From Gonocerus acuteangulatus (Eukaryota > Arthropoda > Insecta > Hemiptera > Coreidae): DNA of 64,000 nt. The DNA lies in assembly GCA_946811695.1 (NCBI GenBank), contig OX328126.1:8446197-8510196 (forward strand), read 5' to 3'. The position numbers and the translations under genes are program-made. Positions 54,170 through 64,000 of the stretch are shown piece after piece. The notes under the pieces were generated by a model. The model was given only the letters and a program-made list of their open reading frames with translations, was not told the origin of the DNA and made no database searches. How positions within the stretch are numbered: position 1 is the first letter of the stretch; every line of letters begins with the position of its first letter.

Positions 54170-54476
54170 TATAGCCTGCCTAGATAAACCCAGAAGTTCA
54201 ATTGCGCATAAGTGAACGTTTAGGCGGGAATTTGTTCCCTGCCCTCTCCCTTCTGTTCCTGCATTTGCAAAGCCTTTTAATGATCATACACTTAGCGTGA
54301 TTCACTGTAAAAACTGTTTATGTTTCGTTTAGAAGTGGAAACGGCTTTTAGGAGTGAGAGGCCAGGAAAGGGAGATAGTGTTTAATGTTTAATAATACTT
54401 AACCAAAGCTAGGGCGGAGAAAGAATTTAAACTATAACCTTTCCGATCCCACAAGCGAGGCGACTGGGGTAAAGGT
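54170..54476. repeat. Dispersed repeat, MITE-free homologue of 32345-33250
   Basis: Shared landmarks: ATAGCCTGCCTAGATAAACC, GGAAAGGGAGATAGTGTTTA and ACCAAAGCTAGGG. At 54391-54405 it shows the unoccupied site of the TA-target MITE. Confidence 0.6.
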
Positions 54477-54478
54477 TA

Positions 54479-55056
54479 AAAAGTCCGACTCGCAGGAACT
54501 GCATCATCTTAGCGCGGTTCCGTTCTTATCCGAAGTGCGATTAGTAAAGGAATAGTAGCAGCTATCGGTAGGTTTTGATCTTTCATTAAAAATATAAAAT
54601 AATATCTCAAAGAAGTTTCTAAACGGATGGGACTCTCCCGTCATCGCGACGCTCACTCTAGGAAAACTCTATTACCAATATGATTCTTATTTTCTCAGCT
54701 TTAATGAAATACTCATTCCACCGTTAAATAAACTTAAAAAACAAAAGTGAGGTAAACAGTGACAAAAACCCGTTTAAAATAACAAAACTAACACTTTCGT
54801 AGTTTTAAGCACTTTCTTCTCCGGCTGATATTGCCCCATCGAAATTTGCTTCAGAATCTTTTTTGTAGAGAATTTAGTAAGCTTTTGAATGGTTATATCG
54901 TACTTCCCACGATTTCTTAACTGTTTTGAAGATATTAAGGGGGGGGGGATGGTGCTAATACCTACCGATAGCTACTATATTCCTTCACTAATCGCACTCG
55001 AGATAAGAACGGAACCGCGATAAGATGATGCAGTTCCTGCGGGTTGGACTTTTTTT
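54479..55056. mobile_element. Foldback element built from two inverted family A 3' termini
   Basis: The left arm 54479-54590 (AAGTCCGACTCGCAGGAACT...AGCAGCTATCGGTAGG) and the right arm 54940-55056 are about 100-bp inverted repeats with few mismatches, including GTGCGATTAGTAAAGGAATA-type inner sequence beyond the family A end. The centre contains family A body sequence (CACTTTCTTCTCCGGC). Confidence 0.7.
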
Positions 55057-55735
55057 TTCAGACAAATTAATGTATTATGTTTATATTATAATATAAATAT
55101 TATATTTATAAGAAGAACAAGTTACTTTAATTGCGGTGTAAAATATTGTTGTTAGCTAAATCTAAGGGCTCAGATTTCGATGCACCATAAAAGAAAAAAA
55201 CAAAAAATTAAGGACAATATACGAAGATTCTGAATCATTTTATGTCTGTTAATAAAATATTTTATTCTAATCCCAATAACGCTAAACTTATACACAAATA
55301 AATTCTTTTTAGGTACCTATTTAATACGTATAAAATAAGATTATAATGAGCGATCCGCTGTTGCATACACCAAGTACTACCACCGTGAGGAGTGCAACTA
55401 GTATAAACCGGTACGTCAGTACCACTATGGTATGTAAAGAGCGGCTGTTCTGATACTGGCAAAAATTAGAAATCCTACATTCCTAAAGTTGTTTGGAGGC
55501 TTATCTTTATGACTCTAGAAAGGGACTTACAGATGACGAGGGTACACTGGGAGCTACCTGGAGACAGGGAAAATGCCCCCCCCCCCACCCTAAGCCTCCT
55601 AGCTCCTCACCTTCGAATTCATATGATTTTGTTCAATGAATTTAAAAAAAAAATAAATAAATAGATAAAAACTGCTGAAAATAGGGATTACCAAAAACAA
55701 TTCTAAAGAACGAAATCAATACCAGTACAGTAATC
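55057..55735. other. Unassigned with a SINE-tail-like stretch
   Basis: Near 55155-55205, TAAATCTAAGGGCTCAGATT and CGATGCACCATAAAAGAAAA vaguely resemble the SINE tail. A C9 run is at 55577. No gene recognised. Confidence 0.35.
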
Positions 55736-55739
55736 TAGA

Positions 55740-56875
55740 TATTCATAGGGCATCTTCGAATTCCAAGATGCCGTTGAAACAAAATATTGTTTCTATTTAT
55801 ACGGATCCTGTTTTATTGACTAATACATTTTACTACTATAAACAATCACAAAAATAACGAGCAGTGAAAAAAACTGTAGGAAACACACAACAAGATTCGT
55901 TCAAATAAACGAAATTACCTATGTTTTAAGCACTTATTTCTCCAAATATGACCATCCCATCGCAAATGTCTTCGAAACATTTTTTGTAGAGAATTTAGTA
56001 ACCTTTCGAATTGTAATCTTTTGCTTGCCAAGATCCGAACCGTTTACGTGATATTAATGAAAATATACGAAGTTCCCAAAACTTTTCATGACTAAAAATG
56101 AAATATTTTATTTTAATCCTTCCTTTACTCCAAACGTAACCAAATTTTCAACAATGTAATTTTAATAAAATTCAAACATGCAGAAAATGTTTCAACTGAA
56201 TCTCATGATTCTAAGTACCAAAATCAAAGACAAAAATAACAGTTCGAATAAGCGAAATCAATTACTTTAAAGTTTTAAGCACTTATTTCTCCGATTGACA
56301 TCGCCTAATCAAAACATTCATCAGAACCTTTTTTGTAGAGCATTTAGTAAGCTTTCTAATGGTATTATTCCGTTTACCAAGATTCTCAACCTTTTTCGAG
56401 ATATTAAGGAAAGTATACTAAGTTACCGAAACTTTTTATGTCTGTTAATAAAACATTTTATTCTAACCCTTCCTTAACTCCAAACGTAACCAAAATTTCA
56501 ACATATTAGTTTTAATGAAAGTAGAACTTGCAGAAAATGTTTCAATTGAATCCCATGATTCTAAGTACCCAAACCAAAAACGGGATTCAAAAACTATTTT
56601 TTCAATTTTCTCGAAAACGGTTAATGCTATCGCCTTGAAAATGGTTTCATTCGTTTTCTTAGACCAAGAAGCATATAAAACGAGTACTTACAAGCTCATG
56701 AACTGAAAAACGTAAGCGTTACGATTTGGTTTTGCACGAATTTCGCCCCAAACGCCATCTTCCGGTGGGCAGATTTTGCTGATTAACGAACTTGACCTTT
56801 GAAATTAGACGAAAGATTTTTGTACCAAATTTAATCAAAATCGGACCATTTGTCTGGGAGCTAGAGAGCGAACAG

Positions 56876-56920
<45 letters not shown>

Positions 56921-57048
56921 AATTTTAACCACTATCATTTTCGGTCTCTGGGGGTTCTGGAACGCAAAATTTTCTAGTCGGCACTTCCGGATTGCGTCAT
57001 GAGATCAACCTGATAAGCGGGGTTCCTCCCTATGGGGGAACTATTCCA
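55740..57048 (-). mobile_element. Family A element, broken inside the 5' hairpin
   Basis: In reverse: hairpin half (GGGGTTCCTCCCTATGGGGG at 57020-57040), (TA)n at 56880-56918, full body. The block containing TTAAGCACTTATTTCTCC is present twice (55927 and 56277). No 3' terminus found. Confidence 0.6.
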
Positions 57049-57103
57049 TCTATCTGAACGGGGTATTGTTTTTCGCGGGTTTTTCTCATTACGTAATAGA
57101 GTC

Positions 57104-57515
57104 TATTAATAGACTAAGGGGGGGGGGGGGCTGAGACCATTTCTGGTATATGGAATACTAACAATTTAGATCTTGGAAGAGTTTTATCCAACCTAAACAC
57201 AATTACACCCAAAATAGAATATGTTTTATGAACTAAATGATCTTATTTAATTTATTTTTAAGGGTTTTATGAAATGTTTACCGGTCAAATCAAAATTCGG
57301 TGGAGGGGCTGAGACCATTTCTGGTATATGGAATACTAACAATTTAGATCTTGGAAGAGTTTTAGCCAACTTAAACGCTATTACACCCAAAATAGAATAT
57401 GTTTTATGAACTAAATGATTTTATTTAATTTATTTTTAAGGGTTTTATGACATTTTTAGCGATCAAATCAAAATTTCGGGGGGCACCCCCCTCAGCCCCC
57501 CTTATATACGCCCAT
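57104..57515 (-). mobile_element. hAT-like MITE relic with internal duplication
   Basis: The right end CCCCCTTATATACGCCCAT is intact. The segment from GGCTGAGACCATTTCTGGTA to TTTTTAAGGGTTTTATGA occurs twice in tandem (about 57130 and 57308). The left end is lost in a G-run. Confidence 0.6.
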
Positions 57516-57649
57516 TACATTAATACATTGTTGTATTAAAAGACTTTTACTGGACACTGCTATGTATTTTTTTCCCGTTTAAATAATAGAAATGAGATCG
57601 AGTAAGAGGTGAGATTAAGTATTTGAATACCTACCTATTTGAATTAAAA

Positions 57650-58973
57650 AAAAAAAAGTCCGACTCGCAGGAACTGCATCATATTAGCGCGGTTCCGTTC
57701 TTATCCCTAGTCTAATTTGGAAAGATTAAAATATTTATTTATTGATAAGGCTTTGCAACTTTGGCGAATCGCCTGAAGATTAAAATAGAAGCAGTTATTA
57801 TTTTGGTTCCACCAGTCTTGAAAGGTCTTGATTTACGATCTCACCTGAAAGGGTCGGTCAACACTAGAAAGGGCCCCGCTAGTTACAGTCTTGGAATCTA
57901 GGAAATCTATATTTCTAACAATAAATTGTTTTGTTATTTTACTCAACCAGTTTTATTGTAAAATACATTATCCAACTATAAGCAATTAAGAAATAACAAG
58001 GAATAAAAACAGACAGAAAAACAACCGTTCGAATAAACGAAATCAATTACTTTAATGTTTTAAGCACTTATTTCTCCGATTGACATCGCCTAATTAAAAC
58101 TTTCGTCAGAACATTTTTTGTAGAGCATTTAGTAAGCTTTCGAATGGTAACCTTTCGCTTCCCAAGATTTTCAACCGTTTTTGAGATATTAAGAAATTAT
58201 ACGAAGTTCCCAAAACTTTTCATTATTTCTAGCAACAGAAAATTTACCTATTCTGTTTTACACACAAATACATTTTCCTAATATAAGAAATTACAAAAAT
58301 AAAAATCAATAAAAAACTAAGGGAAAGAGACAAAAATTACAAAAAGAACGACAAAAACCCGTTCATAAGAACTAAACAGTTGTATTTGAAGTTTGACATC
58401 ATCTAATCAAAACTTGTTTCAGAATCTTTTCTGTAGAGAATTTAGAAAGCTTTCAAATAGTTTCTATCCACTGATCATAATTTCCCAACCGTGTTCGAGA
58501 TATTAATGAAAATATACGAAGTTCCCAAAACTTTTCATGTCTGTTTAAAAAATATTTTATTCTAACCCTTCCTTTACTCCAAACGTAACCAAAAGATTAA
58601 GATATTAGTTTTGATAAAATTTGAACATGCAAAAAATGTTTCAACTGAATCCCATGATTTTATGTACCAAAACCAAAAACGTTATTCAGCAACTATGTTC
58701 CCAATTTTCTCGAAAACGGTTAAAGCTATCGCCTTAAAAATGGTTTAATACGTTTTCCTAGGCCAAGAAGCCTACAAAACGAGTACTTACAAGCATATGA
58801 ACTCAAAAATGTAAGCGTTGCGATTTTTTTTGCGCGAATTTCGCCCCAAACGCCATCTTCCAGTGGGCGGATTTTGCTGGTTAACGAACTTGACCTTTCA
58901 AATTGGACGATGGATTTTTGTACCAAATTTCATCAAAATCGGACCATCAGGGAAGCCAGAAATGAGCTAACAG

Positions 58974-59032
<59 letters not shown>

Positions 59033-59165
59033 AATTTGAACCATCGTTATTTTCGGTCTCTAGGGTTTCTGAAACGCGAAATTTTCTAGTCGGCACTTCC
59101 GGATTGTTTCATGATCAATTTTATGAGCGGGGTTCCTCCCTATGAAGGGAGGGAGGAACCGCGCT
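57650..59165 (-). mobile_element. Family A Helentron-like element, complete
   Basis: 3' terminus 57657-57715 (AAGTCCGACTCGCAGGAACT...TTAGCGCGGTTCCG on plus), (TA)n at 58979-59030, 5' hairpin 59127-59162 (GGGGTTCCTCCCTATGAAGG...GGAACCGCGCTAA). The body is a mosaic of two related blocks. Confidence 0.65.
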
Positions 59166-60660
59166 AACAATATAACCAGATCTAAGGTGTTACACGGTAG
59201 CTGGTGAAAGAAAGAATGAGAAGGTCTCGCATTGCATGTCTCTGTATGCAGGGTCTAATTCCAGGTAAAGTCATATACTTTTACTGCCCTTTACCGTTAC
59301 TCAGAAAGCTCTTTGTGTTTACAAACAAAGGACTCGGTATAGACCACCCGTATTAACCCAAAAGTGATTATATCAAGCTTGATAAACTTCCTGCATTAAA
59401 TTAAGGAATTTAAGAGTGCTTAAAATAGGTTCTTGATCTAGTCAAAAAAATCAAGGAGAATTAGATCATGAATAGAAAATCTCGGCCAAACAGAAGGAAA
59501 ATAACAATAACAAGGATAGTCAAACTTCGTTTTCAAAGATTGTTAGTTGTAACACAAAAACGGTCACTCATGATTCTAATAAATTAACTGTGAAGGGTGA
59601 TTACACAAATATTCCTGTTGAGGCTTTAAAGCTTCAATTTAAAAAAAAACATATTAACCCACAGGAATTATAGATTGGCCTAAAAACATAAAATCATTGA
59701 AAAAAGGATTTCTTATTATTGAATCAAACAAAAACGATATAGAGGTTATATCAACAGAGTTTTTAAATATATGCAAAGACCTGTTGATCAATAAAATTAA
59801 AATAAAAAATAGAGTTCTCTGTAAAAGGTTTAATGAGTTCTATTAATTACATATTTTCCAATGTAGTTATAATTTTAACTATTGGAATTATTATCCAAAG
59901 ATTCATATAATTACTCAACAATAGATTCTAATTTGAAGCACAGCTATTTTCGATATCTACCTGTTCTAAAACGTGAAATCATTTATTAGGCACTTCGGAT
60001 GACGTCATTGGGTCGACGTCAGAAGCGTGTTTCCTATCTGTGGAGTGAAGCAGGAAACGAGTTAAAAACAGCAACCAATTAAAAGGTGAGGTAAATAGAG
60101 GAAAAACGCCGTTCGTGGTGGTAGACAATCTTACAAGGCATTTCGCTCTGAAATCTCCGAAATATTCTTACTTATTTTACGTATCCTGTTTTATAACCAA
60201 ATAGATTTATATTCTATAATCAATAAGAAAAAACTACTAGCAATAAAAAAAACTATGGGTAATAGATGAAAATAGGGAATACCAAGAACAATTCTAAAGA
60301 ACGAAATCAACACCAATACTGTAATCTAGATATTCATAAGGCATCTTCGAATTCTAACAAACAAAATATTGCTTCTAATTATACGTATCCTGTTTACTGA
60401 CAAATACTGCTATAAGCAAGTACAAAAATAACGAGCAGTGAAAAAAAAAACTGCGGGGAACACACAAATAGATCCGTTTAAATAAACGAAACTAACTAAG
60501 TTTTAAGCACTTATTTCTCCTAATGTGACGACCCCATCAAACATTTCTGCAAAACATTTTTTGTAGAGAATTTAGCAAGCTTTCGAACTGTTACATTTCA
60601 CTTGCCACGATTTCCTAACCCTTTCGAGATATTAAGGAAAAAATACGAAGGGGGCCTAAT
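59166..60660. other. Unassigned; possible ORF1-like remnant and diverged repeats
   Basis: A frame at about 59672-59842 reads WPKNIKSLKKGFLIIESNKN, then DIEVISTEFLNICKDLLINK, and ends at TAA. It loosely resembles the RNA-binding part of LINE ORF1 proteins, but this is only an impression. From about 60085 to 60660 there are diverged family A body blocks (TTTTAAGCACTTATTTCTCC at 60501). Confidence 0.3.
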
Positions 60661-60779
60661 AGATATTCATACGGGATCTGAGAACCCCAAGATTCCGCAA
60701 AAATAAAATATTCTAATTATACGTATCCGGTTTTATTGGCAAATACATTTGACTACTATAAGCAATTGCAAACAATAGG

Positions 60780-60870
60780 GAATATGCCAAAGAACTCGGA
60801 GTAGGAGCCTCGACAGTTTCAAGACATTTGAAGGAAATCGGCAAATCCAAAACTGATATTTCATTCGGTA
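60780..60870 (+). pseudogene. mariner transposase helix-turn-helix fragment
   Basis: The frame YAKELGVGASTVSRHLKEIG, then KSKTD, matches the second helix-turn-helix of mariner-family transposases (AKELGVSHSTVSRHLKxIGK type). It is only about 30 codons long and closes with a stop near 60881. No other transposase part is nearby. Confidence 0.75.
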
Positions 60871-60879
60871 CAGCCTGAT

Positions 60880-61929
60880 ATATTTCTAACAATGAATTGT
60901 TTTTCTTATTTTAATTAATCTATTTTATTGTCAAATACATTATCCAACTATAAGCAATGAAAAAATAGGAATAAAAACAGACAAAAAGAACCGTTCGAAT
61001 AAACGAAATCAATTACTTCAAAGATTAAGCACTTATTTCTCAGATTGACATCGCTTATTTAAAACTTTCTTAAGAACCTTTTTTGTAGACCATTTAGTAA
61101 GCTTTCGAATGGTAACCTTTCGCTTCCCAAGTTCCCAAAATTTTCATTATTTCTAGCAACAGAAAATTGGTCTCATTTTTCCTATCCTGTTTTACAAACA
61201 AATACATTTTCCTAACATAAGAAATTACAAAAATTAAAAGCAATAAAAAACCAAGGGAAAGAGACAAAAATTACAAAAAGAACGACAAAAACCCGTTCAT
61301 AAGAACAAAACAGACGTATTTGAAGTTTTAAGCACTTATTTCTCCGATTGACATAACCTAATCAAAAATAGTTTTAGAATGATTTTTGTAGAGAATTTAG
61401 TAAGCTTTCAAATAGTTTCTATCCACTTACCACGATTTCCGAACCGTGTTCGAGATATTAATGAAAGTATACGTAGTTCCCAAAACTTTTCATGTCTGTT
61501 CATGAAATATTTTATTCTAACCCTTCCTTAACTCCAAACGTAACATAACTTGCAACATATTAGTTTTAATGAAAGTAGAACATGCAGATAATGTTTCAAC
61601 TGAATCCCGTGATTCTAAGTACCCAAACCAAAAACGGCATTCAAAAACTATTTTTACCAATTTTCTCGAAAACGGTTAAAGCTATCGCCTTGAAAATCAT
61701 TTCATTCGTTTTCCTAGCCCAAGAAGCCTATAAAAAGAGTACTTACAAGCTTATGAACTCAAAAACGTAAGCGTTACGATTTTTTCTGCGCAAATTTCGC
61801 CCCAAACGCCATCTTCCAGTGGGCGGATTTTGCTGGTTAACGAACTTGACCTTTCAAATTGGACGATGGATTTTTGTACCAAATTTCATCAAAATCGGAC
61901 CATCAGGGAAGCCAGAAATGAGCTAACAG

Positions 61930-61996
<67 letters not shown>

Positions 61997-62240
61997 CATA
62001 CATATATATATATATACATACATATATATATAAATATATACACACACATATATATATATATACATACATATATATATAAATATATACACACACATATATA
62101 TATATACAAATTTGAACCACCGTTATTTTCGGTCTCTAGGGGTTCTGAAACGCGAAATTTTCTTGTCGACACTTCTGGATTGTTTCATTGTATCAACCTT
62201 ATAAGCGGGGTTCCTCCCTATGGGGAGGGAGGAACCGCGC
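60880..62240 (-). mobile_element. Family A element with long complex (TA)n/(CA) tract
   Basis: In reverse: hairpin 62199-62240 (GGGGTTCCTCCCTATGGGGA...GGAACCGCGCTAA on plus), a 170-bp tract of TATA with ACATACATA and ACACACA blocks (61935-62107), and a body repeated in part at 61000 and 61330. No 3' terminus is visible. Confidence 0.6.
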
Positions 62241-62267
62241 TAAAAACACTTTATTTTACGGTATTGT

Positions 62268-63195
62268 TTATAGATCGATCGGCACTTGCAGATCGATTCT
62301 TTAAGAAGATCGGACCTTGCATATCGATTATTTAAGAAGATCGGCCCTTGCAGATCGTTTCTTTACAAAGATCGGCCCTTGGAGAACGATTCTTTAAAAA
62401 GATTGGCCCTAGGAGATCGACTCATTAAAAAGATCGGCCCTTGGAGGTCGATTCTTTAAAAAGACCGCCCATTGGAGATCGATTCTTTAAAAAGATCGGC
62501 CCTTGGAGATCGATTCTTTGAAAAGATCGGCACTTGTAGATCGATTCTTTGAAAAGATCGGCCCTTGGAGATCGATTCTTTAAAAAGATCGGCCCTTGGA
62601 GATCGATTCTTTAAAAAGACCGCCCATTGCAGATCGATTCATTAAAAAGATAGGCCCTTGCAGATCGATTCTTTAAAAAGATCGGCCCTTGGAGATCGAT
62701 TCTTTAAAAAGATCGGCTCTTGGAGATCTATCCTTTAAAAAGATCGGCCCTTGGAGATCGATTCTTTAAAAAGACCGCCCATTGGAGATCGATTCTTTAA
62801 AAAGGACCGCCCATTGGAGATCGATTCTTTGAAAAGATCGACCCTTGCAGATCGATTCTTTAAAAAGATCGGCCCTTGGAGATCGATTCTTTAAAAAGAC
62901 CGCCCATTGGAGATCGATTCTTTAAAAAGTTCGGTCCTTGAAGATCGATTCTTTAAAAAGATCGGCCCTTGCAGATCGATTCTTTAAAAAGATCGGCCCT
63001 TGGAGATCGATCCATTAAAAAGATCGGCTCTTGGAGATCGATTCTTTAAAAAGATCGGCTCTTGGAGATCGATTCTTTTTAAAAATATCTCCCCCTTGCG
63101 GATCGATTCTTTAAAAGAGATCGATTCTCCCCCTTAGAGATCGATACAAAAGATGTATATATCGTGTTAAAAAGATCGATCTTTTGAAAGATCGA
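62268..63195. repeat. 31-bp satellite array, about 30 units
   Basis: The unit is GATCGGCCCTTGGAGATCGA followed by TTCTTTAAAAA. Variants GACCGCCCATTGG, TTGCAG and GGCTCTTGG recur, and the order of variants suggests block duplication. GATC sites occur about every 15 bp. The array decays at the right (CCCCCTTGCGG, 63090-63195). It abuts the 5' end of a family A element. Confidence 0.95.
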
Positions 63196-63357
63196 TTCAG
63201 ATCGCCTATCTGTAGCACATACTAAGCTCGAGGAAACAGTGCCAACTGTAATTAGCAGACTGCTTGACGCTAATCCTCCATTACTGATACCTACTGCTTA
63301 CGTCACATACTTCATTAATGAAACATACGTCCCTTTGATTTAACTATCGTGCAAAGC

Positions 63358-63361
<4 letters not shown>
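63196..63361. other. Spacer
   Basis: Short unassigned sequence; its last seven bases AGCAAAC are the left target duplication of the following SINE. Confidence 0.5.
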
Positions 63362-63422
<61 letters not shown>

Positions 63423-63588
63423 GGCGCATCGACATAATTCTTGGCCATTAGCGCAGAGATCCAGGGTGCAACCAGGAATTTTCTCAGCGAGCCCTGAGAT
63501 GAGAAAATTTCTGGCGCCGGTGGGGATCGAACCCACCATCTCCCGCTTATGAATCTAGCGCGCTAGCCACTAGACCACGGGAGACCCC
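63362..63588 (-). mobile_element. tRNA-derived SINE with about 59-nt poly(A)
   Basis: On the minus strand: GTCTCCCGTGGTCTAGTGGC (A box), GGTGGGTTCGATCCCCACC (B box), body CTCAGGGCTCGCTGAG and CACCCTGGATCTCTGCGC, tail TATGTCGATGCGCCGT and poly(A). Target duplication AGCAAAC at 63355-63361 and 63589-63595. The pure, long A tail points to a recent insertion. Confidence 0.88.
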
Positions 63589-63960
63589 AGCAAACGTATT
63601 GTAATATCATTGTTTACTATTAATGAGGATTTCCTAAAGACTTCCCATGACCCATTAGCTGAAGGAGAACTGTACTAGTTAGACACGTGAGCTGGCTGAT
63701 AAGGAAAACGTGTTTGCTGATAAGAATCCGCGTGACTATTGAGCATTCTTGTTTCAATCTTCCACTCCGCGTGAGATTAGGGACACAATTTGTGACGTCA
63801 CTTGGAAGTTACGTAGCGAACGTTTCACGAAATTATCTTTTCTTCTTTACAAACAAACAATTCTTGCAAGGACTAGGTCAAATACATAAATTTCTGACGA
63901 GCAGGAGCTGCGCCATCTTGGCGCGCTTCTGCCGGATAGAAACTATTAATATTTTCCTTT
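63589..63960. other. Unassigned, with a diverged Helentron-like 3' terminus
   Basis: At about 63888-63935, TTCTGACGAGCAGGAGCTGC and GCCATCTTGGCGCGC, read in reverse, give the same order as the family A/B ends (inverted repeat, GCAG-CTC-CTGC hairpin, then A/T-run). This points to a third family. Confidence 0.4.
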
Positions 63961-63962
63961 CT

Positions 63963-64000
63963 AAGGCTGCACCTACATTGGACCCGTATTTTGCCCGATC
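63963..64000 (+). mobile_element. Start of a TA-target MITE, cut by the window end
   Basis: AGGCTGCACCTACATTGGAC and CCGTATTTTGCCCGATC match the ends of the element at 32475-33173, preceded by TA. Confidence 0.65.

Overview
This window looks like AT-rich, transposon-dense genomic DNA from an animal, most likely an insect. Supporting signs are a spliced host gene (the C-terminal exons of VPS52), a 5S-rRNA-derived SINE whose 5S part reads like insect 5S, tRNA-derived SINEs with long poly(A) tails, and many arthropod-type transposons. There is no bacterial-style gene organisation. The species could not be determined.

Only one host gene is recognisable: the last three exons of VPS52 (GARP/EARP vesicle-tethering subunit) at 4212-6517 on the plus strand. 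Almost all the rest is mobile or satellite DNA. The dominant component is two families of medium-size elements (called A and B here). Both have a hairpin and subterminal inverted repeat at the 5' end, a (TA)n tract 100-150 bp inside, and a matching inverted repeat plus a short GC hairpin and a T-run at the 3' end. This layout resembles non-autonomous Helentron/Helitron-2 elements. Copies of A lie at about 2-3.7, 13.2, 15.6-17, 18.1-20.7, 26-28.9, 41.9-43.4, 44.2-46.1, 49.4-50.3, 55.7-57, 57.6-59.2 and 60.9-62.2 kb. Copies of B lie at 13.9-15.2 and 52.4-54.1 kb.

Nested in or between them are: a CACAGTG-ended Transib-like DNA transposon with a 5-bp target duplication, splitting a jockey-type reverse transcriptase (23.0-25.7 kb); a Penelope-like repeat with a hammerhead-ribozyme-like motif (18.4-19.1, 27.1 and 52.6-53.3 kb); hAT-, Harbinger-, pogo- and TA-target MITE-like elements; decayed Tc1 and mariner transposases; several 5'-truncated non-LTR retrotransposons (RNase H type at 8.4-9.9 kb, RTE-like at 34.6-35.4 kb, others at 4.8, 40.4 and 48 kb); and tRNA- and 5S-type SINEs that share tail modules.

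Three clear satellite blocks are present: 43-bp units at 36.2-38.0 kb, 197-bp units at 50.5-52.0 kb and 31-bp units at 62.3-63.2 kb. The 197-bp array is the most interesting object. Each unit carries a hammerhead-like core, and the whole array is bracketed by a 12-bp direct repeat. That is what an animal retrozyme (a small circular ribozyme-bearing retroelement, thought to be mobilised by Penelope-like machinery) would look like. Everything here is read by eye; the family assignments of repeats are inferences from ends, target duplications and motifs.
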